Origin: Marinibacterium profundimaris
GTDB taxonomy: Bacteria > Pseudomonadota > Alphaproteobacteria > Rhodobacterales > Rhodobacteraceae
DNA length: 64,000 nucleotides
Assembly: GCF_002210095.1 (NCBI RefSeq)
Contig: NZ_AQQR01000007.1
Coordinates: 124,001-188,000, forward strand
Direction of reading: 5' to 3'
Below the pieces are notes generated by a model, which saw only the letters and a program-made list of their open reading frames with translations, searched no databases and was not told the DNA's origin. The stretch's first letter is position 1; each line of letters begins with the position of its first letter. Below, piece by piece: positions 24,698 to 33,294 of the stretch. Position numbers and translations under genes: made by a program.

Positions 24698-27600
24698 ATG
24701 GGACCATTCGCCTTCCTTCTCTTTGCCGCCGTTGGCGTGGCCGCCTTCACCTATTTCGGCGATGACGACGACGATGACGGCGCTGTGTCCGACGGGCGCG
24801 ATCCGGATCTCGAAGAGCCGCAGGTGATCTCGGGCACCGATGGGGACGATATCCTGAGCGGCATCAGCGCCCCACCCGAACCTGGGGCAGAGCCCGGCCC
24901 CCCGCAGCCGCCCGTCCGGATCCTGGCCGGCGCCGGTGACGACGTGCTGGCCGGCGATGATGGCGATATCCTCGAAGGCGGGCCGGGCACCGACCTGTTC
25001 GAGGTCATCGTCGACGGACCCGAGGACGCCGCGCCGGTCGTGATCGAGGACCTAGACTTTACGCTGGACGACCTGCAGGACAATCCCGACCGCGTGCTCT
25101 TCATCCAGAGCGACGGGCAGGTGGTGCCCTATCGCGGCGTGCTCGAGGCCGGGCTGATCGCCGAGGAGAACGAGGACGGCGATGTCGACATCCTGTACGA
25201 CGACCGCGTGGTGGCGATCATCAAGGGCTACTCGGCCGAGGATCTGAACACCCAGTCGATCTGGGTCGGCAACTTCTCTCCCGCCGTGACCTCGCGGCTG
25301 GAGGGCGACGACATCTTCATCGGCGACCTCTACGACAACAAGGACGATGTGTTCGAAGGCGGCGGCGGCAACGACGTGCTGATCGGCGGCGACGGCAACG
25401 ACCTGCTGGACGGCGGGCCGGGCAACGACGTGATCGACGCCACCGATCCGGGTGCGCCGGCCTCGACCGCGTTCGACTATGTCTCGGGCGGGGCGGGCGA
25501 CGACGTGATGCGCGGCGACGACGGGGATTACATGTTCGACGTCCGCTACGACGACGACGGCGGCCTCGTGGTCGACACCGAGGGCACCGACATCTTCGAG
25601 GTGGTCGTGCCCGAAAGCGACGATGCCGATCCGGTCTTCGTCTTCGGCGAAAAGCCGGGTGAGGGGCTGCGCCTGAACGAGACGCTCTTCCTGCTGCATG
25701 CCGACGGCACCGAGCTGACGGACGAGGAGATCGCCGAAGATGTCGAGGTCGAGGATTACAGCGACGAGGGGCTTTTCGTCGTCTATTACCAGGGGAGACT
25801 GGCGGCCTATGTGATCGACACGCAATACGCGCTGGACACCTATGGCGAGGATCTGGCCCCCACGAACCCCGACGACGCGGGCGACAGCGTCGAAACCCCG
25901 ACGGTGGACATCTCGGGCTTCGGGGCGGATGCCTTCTCCAGCCTCGAGATCGACGTGACCGGCGCGGTGGCGACCGGCAACGTGGTGCCGGACGCGCTTT
26001 TCGGGGCCAATGCCGTCTACAAGGTGAACACCGAACAGGGCGACCCGGTGCAAAGCTTCCGCGACGCGACCGACGCGCTAGAGTCTGAGTACATCCGTTT
26101 CCCCGCCGGCCAGGGCGACGGGCAGAGCGCGGATGACGACGGGGTCGAATGGCTCAACGTCGTCAAGATGGTGAAGGGCGAGGATGGCGAACCCGCGCTG
26201 CGTCCCGAACTGACCGATTTCCTCGACTGGGCGCGCGACCCCGATGGCGACGGAGATGCCTCGGACGCGAAGAAGGTCGCGCTGGTGATCCCGACGAAGT
26301 ACCTCGATACCGACGCGTACCAGGATTTCGGTCCCGAGATCCGCCGCTTCACCGCCACGGTGATGGAAGAGTACGGCGACGTGGTCGATGCCTTCGAGAT
26401 CGGCAACGAATACTGGGAGATGGGCGAGACCGCCTATGCCTCCAAGGCCAATATCGCGATCCGGTCGATCCTGCGCGGCTTCGAGGATGCCGGCATCGCC
26501 CCGGCGCAGGAACCCGACATCATCGTGCAGATGGGCACGCCCAACGCGGGGTCCGAATTCCACTTCAGCGTGGACGACCGCGGCTACATGGTCCGGGTCG
26601 AGGCGGCCAACCAGCAGATCATCGACACGCTTTCGGCCCAGGCCAAGGCGAATATCGACGGCGTGGTCGAGCATTACTATTACAACGAGAAGCTCGACAT
26701 CTTCGAGGACGGCAGTTCAGAGGTCAACAACATCGATGTCGACTATGCGGTCTGGGAAGACGCCCTGGACCGGGACCTGGATCTTTACCTGACCGAGTGG
26801 AACCTCAAGACGTCGAACCTGCTGCAGAACGGTCTGAAGTACACCGGCGTGTTTTCCGAACAGGTGGAATACGCCGTCACGCTTGGCGCGGACGTGGCGC
26901 ATATCTGGGCGGTGCAGCACAACACCACCACCGACCTTGCCGGTGCCTCGGGCGATGCGGTGCTGCTGGATGACGGCGACCGGGTCGTCAACACGATCCG
27001 TGGCGCCACCTACGATCTGATGCGCGACAGCCTGCCCGGGATGGAGAACCTGGAGCTGGACTATACCGGCGGCGACGGTGCGGTCGAGATCAACGGCTAT
27101 TACTCGGACGAGAAGGTCGTCTTCTACGTCGCCTCCCGCGTGGCCGAGGAGACGCACCTGGATCTGGACCTGTCGGCCATCGTGCCCGAATTCGAAAGCG
27201 GCAAGGCGGTGCGGGTGAGCATCGATACCTCGAACACCAGTTCGGACGGGATCCATTTCGTCCAGGGCGAAGGCAAGGTGGAGGCCGAGTACATCATCGT
27301 CGGCGGCGAACGCTTCTACTACGGCGAACATGACACCCGGGCCAAACTGACGGACTACACCTTCGACAGCAACGAGCTGAGCTTCGACCTCAAGCCCTAC
27401 GAGATGGCCGAGCTGACCTTCTTTTTGGGCGAGGGACAGGGCGGGCAGGTCGGGCAGACCGTCGACGACAGGCAGATCATCGGGACCAGAGGCGACGACG
27501 ATCTGGTCGGCGGCGCGGGCAACGACCGGATCTTCGGCCGGGCCGGCGACGACAAGCTGACCGGCGAGACGGGCAACGACCTGATGAACGGCGAGGACGG

Positions 27601-28063
27601 CAACGACCGGCTTTATGGCTGGGCCGGCGACGACGAACTGATCGGCGGCGAGGGCAACGACAAGCTGGCCGGCCACCAGGGCGACGACCTGATGAAGGGC
27701 CAGAAGGGTGCCGACCGGCTGCTGGGCGGCGTGGGCGATGACGTGATGAACGGCGGCATTGGCGAGGACGAGCTGCGCGGGGGCCCCGGCGCCGACAGCG
27801 TCACGGGCTGGACCGGGCGCGACACCTTCGGCTATGCCGAGGACGAAATCGCGCTGGGCGACCGGATCGAGGATTTCACGCCCGGAGAAGACGTAATCGA
27901 GCTGGAATTCGACGACGTGAAGTCTCTGGACGACCTGGCTTTCCGCTACGAAAAGGACGGGCAGGGGGTCGAGATCAAGGTCGGCAACCACGGCTTCATC
28001 CTGGTCGCGGGGGATTTCACACGGGCCGACATCAAGATGGCGTCGAACTTCGTCTTCCGCTGA
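24698..28063 (+). CDS. Large RTX (hemolysin-type Ca-binding) protein with an embedded GH-A-like glycoside hydrolase domain
   Basis: 1121 residues, strongly acidic. The N-terminus is a single hydrophobic helix (GPFAFLLFAAVGVAAFTYF) followed by a run of Asp. Glycine/aspartate nonapeptide RTX repeats occur near residues 45-100 and 220-280 and in a long C-terminal block (about 927-1060). Between them, residues about 400-910 resemble a clan-A (beta/alpha)8 glycosidase. FEIGNEYWEM offers an acid/base Glu571 and YLTEWNLK a nucleophile Glu700, and an all-beta domain follows. The spacing and NE/TEW contexts recall GH39/GH51/GH79-like enzymes. The C-terminal tail (VEIKVGNHGFILVAGDFTR) suits type I secretion. 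The N-terminal hydrophobic helix is odd for a type I substrate. Exact family and substrate are not known. Confidence 0.85.
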   Translation: MGPFAFLLFAAVGVAAFTYFGDDDDDDGAVSDGRDPDLEEPQVISGTDGDDILSGISAPPEPGAEPGPPQPPVRILAGAGDDVLAGDDGDILEGGPGTDLFEVIVDGPEDAAPVVIEDLDFTLDDLQDNPDRVLFIQSDGQVVPYRGVLEAGLIAEENEDGDVDILYDDRVVAIIKGYSAEDLNTQSIWVGNFSPAVTSRLEGDDIFIGDLYDNKDDVFEGGGGNDVLIGGDGNDLLDGGPGNDVIDATDPGAPASTAFDYVSGGAGDDVMRGDDGDYMFDVRYDDDGGLVVDTEGTDIFEVVVPESDDADPVFVFGEKPGEGLRLNETLFLLHADGTELTDEEIAEDVEVEDYSDEGLFVVYYQGRLAAYVIDTQYALDTYGEDLAPTNPDDAGDSVETPTVDISGFGADAFSSLEIDVTGAVATGNVVPDALFGANAVYKVNTEQGDPVQSFRDATDALESEYIRFPAGQGDGQSADDDGVEWLNVVKMVKGEDGEPALRPELTDFLDWARDPDGDGDASDAKKVALVIPTKYLDTDAYQDFGPEIRRFTATVMEEYGDVVDAFEIGNEYWEMGETAYASKANIAIRSILRGFEDAGIAPAQEPDIIVQMGTPNAGSEFHFSVDDRGYMVRVEAANQQIIDTLSAQAKANIDGVVEHYYYNEKLDIFEDGSSEVNNIDVDYAVWEDALDRDLDLYLTEWNLKTSNLLQNGLKYTGVFSEQVEYAVTLGADVAHIWAVQHNTTTDLAGASGDAVLLDDGDRVVNTIRGATYDLMRDSLPGMENLELDYTGGDGAVEINGYYSDEKVVFYVASRVAEETHLDLDLSAIVPEFESGKAVRVSIDTSNTSSDGIHFVQGEGKVEAEYIIVGGERFYYGEHDTRAKLTDYTFDSNELSFDLKPYEMAELTFFLGEGQGGQVGQTVDDRQIIGTRGDDDLVGGAGNDRIFGRAGDDKLTGETGNDLMNGEDGNDRLYGWAGDDELIGGEGNDKLAGHQGDDLMKGQKGADRLLGGVGDDVMNGGIGEDELRGGPGADSVTGWTGRDTFGYAEDEIALGDRIEDFTPGEDVIELEFDDVKSLDDLAFRYEKDGQGVEIKVGNHGFILVAGDFTRADIKMASNFVFR

Positions 28064-28071
28064 GCAGCGTT

Positions 28072-28092
28072 CGGCGCGCCCGGGGCGCGCCG
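28072..28092. terminator. Bidirectional terminator hairpin between convergent genes
   Basis: CGGCGCGCCC and GGGCGCGCCG pair perfectly around one central base (in practice a 9-bp stem with a 3-base loop), nine bases after the RTX stop and seven before the acetyltransferase stop on the other strand. Placement between convergent genes favours termination in both directions, though no T run follows. Confidence 0.5.
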
Positions 28093-28098
28093 CGGGCC

Positions 28099-28548
28099 TC
28101 AGAGCCGCTTGACCATGAAGACCCGCAGCCGGTCATCCATCCCCTCGGGATGCGGGCCGACCGCGTTCACGCGAAAGCCCAGCCGCGAATAGAAGGCGAC
28201 CAGGTGGGTATAGCATTGCGCCGTCTGCAGGTGCAGCACCCGCGCACCCTGCGCCCTTGCATGGGCCTCGATCGCGGCCACGGCACGGGCGCCCAGACCC
28301 GATCCCTGCGCCTCGGGCCGCACGCCCAGCACGTCAAGCTTCATCGACCGGCCCTCGGGCTTCAGCACCGCCGCGCCGGTCCGGCTCTCGTCCAGCCAGA
28401 AGCATTCGCCCGCCGCGATCCGCGCGGGCACCCAGTCATAGGGGCCGGGCTGGTCGCGCCCCAGCCCCCGGGCATAATCGGCGAAGGCCTGCGCCAGCAG
28501 ATCGGCCAGGGCCCCGGCGTCTTCGGGTTGTACGGGCGTCAGCGTCAT
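28099..28548 (-). CDS. GNAT family N-acetyltransferase
   Basis: 149 residues from ATG 28548, overlapping the methyltransferase stop by ATGA. The acetyl-CoA loop is present as VRPEAQGSGLGARAV (motif A, Q/RxxGxG/A), and motif B reads YSRLGFRVN. The substrate cannot be read from the sequence. Final gene of the ABC transporter operon, so it may modify the imported compound or a toxic analogue of it. Confidence 0.85.
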   Translation of the reverse strand: MTLTPVQPEDAGALADLLAQAFADYARGLGRDQPGPYDWVPARIAAGECFWLDESRTGAAVLKPEGRSMKLDVLGVRPEAQGSGLGARAVAAIEAHARAQGARVLHLQTAQCYTHLVAFYSRLGFRVNAVGPHPEGMDDRLRVFMVKRL

Positions 28549-29165
28549 GACTTGCGGAAGACCATCACCAGGCCGCGGTCGTCCGCGTGGGGGTGGTCCT
28601 TGTTGGTGTAGATTTCGATTTCCACAAACCGCAGGGGCGAGATCAGGCCCCTGGCCTGCATCGTCGCCAGCGCCGAGCCGAAGCCCATCCCGTCCATCAC
28701 CGGCGGGATCGTTCCGCAGACGAACAGCCCGCCGGGCCGCACGATGCGCAGCAGTTCCGGAAAACAGGCGGGGCCGACATGGCCATGGGTGAAGGTCCCG
28801 CAAGAGATCACGCCGCCATAGCCGTCGTCGGGCAGGTCGATGGGCGCCAGCAGGTTGCCCTGGATCAGGTCACGGTAGATGGACTTGGCCGCCGCGATCT
28901 CCAGCATCTCGGGGGTGATGTCGAAGGCATCGACCGTCTCGCCCTGCAAATGTTCGGCCACCAGCCCGGTGCCGGCGCCGATGTCGAGGATCGGCGTGTC
29001 GCCATTGCTTTCTGACAGGTAAAGCTCGGCAATGCGCTGCGGGGCGACAAAGCCCCAGTCATCGGCAAAGCTGTCGTCATAGGTGGCCGCCCACTTGCCA
29101 TAAAGGGCGCGGGCACTGTCGGGACCGTCTATCGTATAGGCGCGGTCCAGGTCGTAATCGTGCAT
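28545..29165 (-). CDS. Class I SAM-dependent methyltransferase
   Basis: 206 residues. The SAM-binding signature PILDIGAGTGLVAEHL is near residue 58, with motif II/III features FDITPEMLEIA and GGVISCGTFTHGHV. Its ATG lies two bases from the upstream ATPase gene's stop, so it is part of the transporter operon. The family is broad; acceptor unknown. Confidence 0.87.
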   Translation of the reverse strand: MHDYDLDRAYTIDGPDSARALYGKWAATYDDSFADDWGFVAPQRIAELYLSESNGDTPILDIGAGTGLVAEHLQGETVDAFDITPEMLEIAAAKSIYRDLIQGNLLAPIDLPDDGYGGVISCGTFTHGHVGPACFPELLRIVRPGGLFVCGTIPPVMDGMGFGSALATMQARGLISPLRFVEIEIYTNKDHPHADDRGLVMVFRKS

Positions 29166-29167
29166 GG

Positions 29168-30031
29168 TCAGCCTTTCGTAACGTCCACCCGCCCGCGTTC
29201 GAAGGCCGGGATCCGCGATTTGCGGTCGGGATCCAGCGAGGGGATCGCGGCGAGCAGGGTCTTGGTGTAATCGTGCTGCGGGTTCGCGAAAAGTTGCCTT
29301 GTCGGTCCCGCCTCCACAATCTCGCCCAGGTAGATGACAGCCACATGATCACAGACATGGGCCACGACCGAAAGATCGTGGCTGATGAAGAGAATGGTCA
29401 GGTCGAGGTCGCGCTGAAGCGATTTCAGCAGGTTCAGGATATCGGCCTGGATCGACACGTCGAGGGCCGCGACACATTCGTCGGCCACCACGAATTTGGG
29501 TCGTGCAGCCAGCGTGCGCGCGATCGAGATCCTCTGCCGCTGCCCGCCCGAGAAGGCATGGGGATACCGGCGCAGGTGTTCCAGGTTCAGCCGGCATTTC
29601 GAGGCGATGTCGCGCACCATCTCGTCGGTCTCGGCGCGGGATTTCGTCAGGCCCAGCAGCTCGATCGGCTCCGCGATGATGTCGCGCACGGTCATGCGCG
29701 GCGACAGCGCGGCGTAAGGGTCCTGAAAGATCAGCTGCGCATGCTTGCGATAGGCCTTCTCCTGCCGCTTGGACATGGCGCCGACATCGAACTGATCGGT
29801 CCCGTTGTCATAGATGATCTGCCCGCCGGTGATCGGCGCGGCCTTCAGGATCGCGCGGCCCAGCGTGGTCTTGCCCGAGCCGCTTTCGCCCACCAGCCCG
29901 ACGAAACCGCCCCTGGGAATATCCAGCGAAACGTTGTTCACCGCCTTCAGCATGTCCGCATCGCCCAGGATGCGGCGGCCCAGCGGATAGGCGACGGTCA
30001 GGTTCTCGATGCTCACCAGCGGTCGGGTCAT
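29168..30031 (-). CDS. Peptide/opine-type ABC transporter ATP-binding protein (DppF/OppF-like)
   Basis: 287 residues. Walker A GLVGESGSGKTTLGR (residues 46-60), Q-loop LIFQDPYAALSPR, signature FSGGQRQR and Walker B VVADECVAALDVS, where Cys replaces the usual Pro after the catalytic Glu. Switch His is in LFISHDL. Acts with the ATPase encoded at 30028 as a heterodimer energising import. Start overlaps that gene's stop by ATGA. Confidence 0.92.
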   Translation of the reverse strand: MTRPLVSIENLTVAYPLGRRILGDADMLKAVNNVSLDIPRGGFVGLVGESGSGKTTLGRAILKAAPITGGQIIYDNGTDQFDVGAMSKRQEKAYRKHAQLIFQDPYAALSPRMTVRDIIAEPIELLGLTKSRAETDEMVRDIASKCRLNLEHLRRYPHAFSGGQRQRISIARTLAARPKFVVADECVAALDVSIQADILNLLKSLQRDLDLTILFISHDLSVVAHVCDHVAVIYLGEIVEAGPTRQLFANPQHDYTKTLLAAIPSLDPDRKSRIPAFERGRVDVTKG

Positions 30032-31044
30032 GCGCGGCGCTCCGGCGTGGCCTGGGGGATGTCTTCGGGGAAGAGGGCGGCGTAATGGCCGGGCGAGACC
30101 TGGCTCAGCGGCGGCACCTCGGTCTCATAGCGCGAGCCGGGCGCCAGCGTCGGGTTGCGCGGGTGAAAGACGCAGCCCGAGGGGCGTTCCAGCGGCGAGG
30201 GGATATCGCCCGGGATCGGCACCAGCGGCGCGTCGAGATCGTCCAGCTGGGGCAGGGCGCGCAGCAGCCCCTGCGTATAGGCATGGGCCGGATGGCGGAT
30301 CACGTCGCGGACCGGTCCCATCTCCATGATGCGGCCCAGGTACATCACCGCCACACGGTCGGCGACCTGCGCGATCACGCCCAGGTCATGGGTGATGAAC
30401 AGGATCCCCATGCCGAATTCCGCGACAAGCTCGCTCATCAGGTCCAGCACCTGCGCCTGGATCGTCACGTCCAGCGCGGTGGTCGGCTCGTCGGCGATCA
30501 GCAGCCTGGGCTTGGTGGACAGCGCCATGGCGATCATCGCCCGCTGGCGCATGCCGCCGGAATATTCGAACACATACTGGTCGATGCGCCGGGCCGGCTC
30601 GGTGATGCCCACGCGATCCAGCATGTGGATGGAATACTCGCGCGCCTCCTTCTTGCCCATGTCGGTATGGATCAGCAGCTGTTCCACCATCTGCGCGCCC
30701 ACGGTGATCGCCGGGGCGAAGCTCGCCATCGGCTCCTGGAAGATCATCGAGATCGCGCCGCCGCGAATGGGGCGCATGTCGCGCTCGCGCTTCAGCGACA
30801 GCACCTCCAGCGGGTCGCCATAGCCGGTATCGAGCCGGATGTGGCTGTGCGCGCCATAGACCGTGTTGCGCCCGTTCAGCTGCATCAGCGCCTTGGCGGT
30901 CACCGACTTGCCCGATCCGCTTTCGCCGACGAGGCCCAGAACCTCTCCGGGTGCGATGTCGAACGAGACATTGTCGACGGCCGTCACAAGGCCCTCGTCG
31001 GTGCGGAACTTGATGTCCAGGTCCTGGACCGAAAGCAGCGTCAT
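30028..31044 (-). CDS. Peptide/opine-type ABC transporter ATP-binding protein (DppD/OppD-like)
   Basis: 338 residues from ATG 31044; the longer frame is not coding. Walker A GLVGESGSGKSVTAKAL, Q-loop MIFQEPMASFAP, signature EYSGGMRQR, Walker B LLIADEPTTALDVT and switch His in LFITHDLG. The C-terminal oligopeptide-type extension contains CVFHPRNP, a reduced form of the usual iron-sulfur-cysteine motif: only one Cys is present. Overlaps the permease gene by ATGA. Confidence 0.92.
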   Translation of the reverse strand: MTLLSVQDLDIKFRTDEGLVTAVDNVSFDIAPGEVLGLVGESGSGKSVTAKALMQLNGRNTVYGAHSHIRLDTGYGDPLEVLSLKRERDMRPIRGGAISMIFQEPMASFAPAITVGAQMVEQLLIHTDMGKKEAREYSIHMLDRVGITEPARRIDQYVFEYSGGMRQRAMIAMALSTKPRLLIADEPTTALDVTIQAQVLDLMSELVAEFGMGILFITHDLGVIAQVADRVAVMYLGRIMEMGPVRDVIRHPAHAYTQGLLRALPQLDDLDAPLVPIPGDIPSPLERPSGCVFHPRNPTLAPGSRYETEVPPLSQVSPGHYAALFPEDIPQATPERRA

Positions 31045-32171
31045 TTGTGCGCCTCCGAATAGGGATCGGCCGCGTCGCGCAACCCGTCGCCGACGAAAAC
31101 GAAGGCCATGACAAGGGCGATGAAGAACAGAACCGGAATGAAATACCATTGGTAGTTCAGCAGCACGTCGGCGCTGGTGGTGTTCTGCAGCAGCACGCCA
31201 AGCGAGGTGACCGGATCCTTCAGCCCGAGGCCGATGAACGACAGCGCGGTTTCCGACAGCACCATGTAGGGAAAGGAGATCACCAGATCGACGATGATGT
31301 AGGAGGTGAAGGACGGCAGCAGGTGGCGCGCGATGATATGGCCCGCCGAGGCACCGCAGAGCCGGGCGGCCAGCACGTATTCCTGCGTCCGCTCCACCAG
31401 CAGATGGGTCCGCACCCGGCGCGCCAGTGTCGGCCAGCCGATGAAGCCGAGGATGATGGAGATGAAGAAGAACCTCTGTTCGGCCGACCATGTGTCGGGG
31501 ACAAAAGCGGCCAGCGCCATGAACAGGGGGATCGCCGGCACCACGCGGATCGCATCGGTGACCATCTGCAGCGCGCCATCGACAAAGCCGCCGAAATAAC
31601 CCGCCACGCCCCCGATGATCAGCGCCATGACGAAGGAGATCAGCACGCCCAGAGTGCCCACCGCCATCGAGGTGTTGATGGCGTGCAAGGTGCGGCTGAA
31701 GATGTCCTTGCCCAGGTCGTCGGTGCCGAAGAGATGGACGTAGCCCTCGTCCACGCCGAAAAGATGCAGGTTTCCGGGGATGCCGAACATCCGGTAGGCG
31801 TCGCCGCGCACGAAGAATTCGATGTAGCGGCGATCCTCGGTGTCGATGGTGGTGACCCATCGGAAATTGGTCTCGACCGAACGTTCGCGCTTGATCCCGT
31901 AGATGAAGGGCCGTGCCGAACATCCCGCGTCGTCGCAGAAGCGCGGGATCTGGGGCGCGCCGTTGGTGTAATCCTTGTCGGCGCCGGCGATGGTCGGGTT
32001 GTAGGGCGCGACGAAGTCGGAAAACAGCCCGACCAGGATCAGGAACAGCAGCACGCCGGCCGCGATCATGGCCGAGGTGTTGCGCCGGAAGCGGGCCCAG
32101 ATCAGCTGCCGCTGGGAGGCGGTGTAATAGGCCTCGCGGCGTTTCTGGTCGATGACGGCGGATTTGGCCAT
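31041..32171 (-). CDS. ABC transporter permease (DppC/OppC-like)
   Basis: 376 residues, longer than typical DppC (about 300) because of a roughly 120-residue periplasmic insert after helix 1 that includes a Cys pair (CDDAGCSARPF). Six membrane helices and the EAA-like loop EYVLAARLCGASAGHIIARHLLP that docks the ATPases. Cytoplasmic N-terminal segment (about 35 residues) precedes the OppC_N helix. Second permease of the operon. Confidence 0.9.
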   Translation of the reverse strand: MAKSAVIDQKRREAYYTASQRQLIWARFRRNTSAMIAAGVLLFLILVGLFSDFVAPYNPTIAGADKDYTNGAPQIPRFCDDAGCSARPFIYGIKRERSVETNFRWVTTIDTEDRRYIEFFVRGDAYRMFGIPGNLHLFGVDEGYVHLFGTDDLGKDIFSRTLHAINTSMAVGTLGVLISFVMALIIGGVAGYFGGFVDGALQMVTDAIRVVPAIPLFMALAAFVPDTWSAEQRFFFISIILGFIGWPTLARRVRTHLLVERTQEYVLAARLCGASAGHIIARHLLPSFTSYIIVDLVISFPYMVLSETALSFIGLGLKDPVTSLGVLLQNTTSADVLLNYQWYFIPVLFFIALVMAFVFVGDGLRDAADPYSEAHK

Positions 32172-32175
32172 GCGA

Positions 32176-33180
32176 TTACCCCATCACCGATTTGCGGACC
32201 CGGGGGTCGATGAAGGCCAGGGCGATGTCGGTGACGAAGTTCAGCGCGACGATGGTGGCCGTGAGCAGGAAGATGATCGCGCCCGCAAGTTGCTGGTCAT
32301 TGGACCGCGCCAGCGCCTCGAGCAGCAGCGCGCCGGCCTCGGTCAGCGTGAGGATCACCGCGACGATGGGCAGCTCGTTGAAGATCCGGTTCAGGTCGAA
32401 GCCCAGCGAGTTGACGATCGGCCCCAGCGCGTGGCGCGCCGGGTAGCGCCAGCGCAGCTGCCGGCCATAGAGGCCCCGCGCGCGGGCGGCGGTGACGTAG
32501 AGCTTGTCGTTCTCGTCCAGCATCAGCGCCCGCACCGTCTGCAGCGCGAAGGCCGTGGCCGACCAGCCCAGGATGAACACCGGCAGCCAGGCGCGCGACA
32601 GGAAATCCAGCAGCTTGGCAAAGGACCAGGGCGCGTCGCGGAACTCCTTCGAGAAGAGGCCCGACATGGAATCCCCGAAATAGACGGTCGCCACCAGCAT
32701 GATCATCAGCGCTAGAAGGAAGTTGGGCATGGCCAGGCCCAGATAGGAGAAGAAGCGCAGCAGGTTGTTGATGACGGGATTGCGGGACGAGGCCGCGTAG
32801 ATCCCCACGGGGATCGCGATCAGGTAGGCCAGGAACAGCGAGGCGAAGCAGATCGCCGCAGAGATCATGAACTTGTTGCCGAGCAGCTGGCTGATGCCGA
32901 CGCGCAGGATGCAGCTTTCGCCGAAGTCCCCCACGAAGGCCCCGGCCACCCAGGTGCCCCACCGCACCACGAAGGGCCGGTCCAGCCCCAGACGCGCGCG
33001 CTCGGCCTCGATATCGTCGCGAGTCAGGTTTTCGCCCTGGGTGTTCTTGTAGGCCAGGTAGCGTTCGGCGCAGTCGCCGGGCACCAGTTCCATCAGGGAA
33101 AACACGATCAGCGACACCAGAAGAAGCGTCGTTATGGCAAGCGCCGCCCGGATCGCGACGAAGCGGATGAAATTGGCCAT
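32176..33180 (-). CDS. ABC transporter permease (DppB/OppB-like)
   Basis: 334 residues with the family start FVAIRAALAITTLLLVSLIVFSLMELVPGD and the docking loop YVTAARARGLYGRQLRW. Six predicted helices. It is separated from the DppC-like gene by four bases and from the binding-protein gene by 114 bases that hold a strong hairpin. Confidence 0.9.
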   Translation of the reverse strand: MANFIRFVAIRAALAITTLLLVSLIVFSLMELVPGDCAERYLAYKNTQGENLTRDDIEAERARLGLDRPFVVRWGTWVAGAFVGDFGESCILRVGISQLLGNKFMISAAICFASLFLAYLIAIPVGIYAASSRNPVINNLLRFFSYLGLAMPNFLLALMIMLVATVYFGDSMSGLFSKEFRDAPWSFAKLLDFLSRAWLPVFILGWSATAFALQTVRALMLDENDKLYVTAARARGLYGRQLRWRYPARHALGPIVNSLGFDLNRIFNELPIVAVILTLTEAGALLLEALARSNDQQLAGAIIFLLTATIVALNFVTDIALAFIDPRVRKSVMG

Positions 33181-33237
33181 AGGCCTGTCCCTGTCTTTAT
33201 TATTTCAGGCGAGTGTTTCAGAGCCCTCTCCCGTTGG

Positions 33238-33272
33238 GCAAGGACCGGGTGGTTGTCCCACCCGGTCCTTGC
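33238..33272 (-). terminator. Strong 15-bp intercistronic hairpin between binding-protein and permease genes
   Basis: GCAAGGACCGGGTGG (33238-33252) and CCACCCGGTCCTTGC (33258-33272) pair perfectly around the loop TTGTC. It follows the binding-protein stop by about 23 bases and precedes the permease start. With no T run, it more likely acts as an mRNA-stabilising or partial attenuating hairpin that keeps binding-protein levels above those of the membrane components, a common ABC-operon arrangement. Confidence 0.65.
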
Positions 33273-33294
33273 GTCATCTGCCCGGGAAGAAGGC

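Noticed and set aside
24698-28063. RTX region as a DNA tandem repeat or CRISPR-like array
   Set aside because: Periodicity is at the protein level (nine-residue Gly/Asp motifs) with varied codons; no identical repeats with unique spacers.
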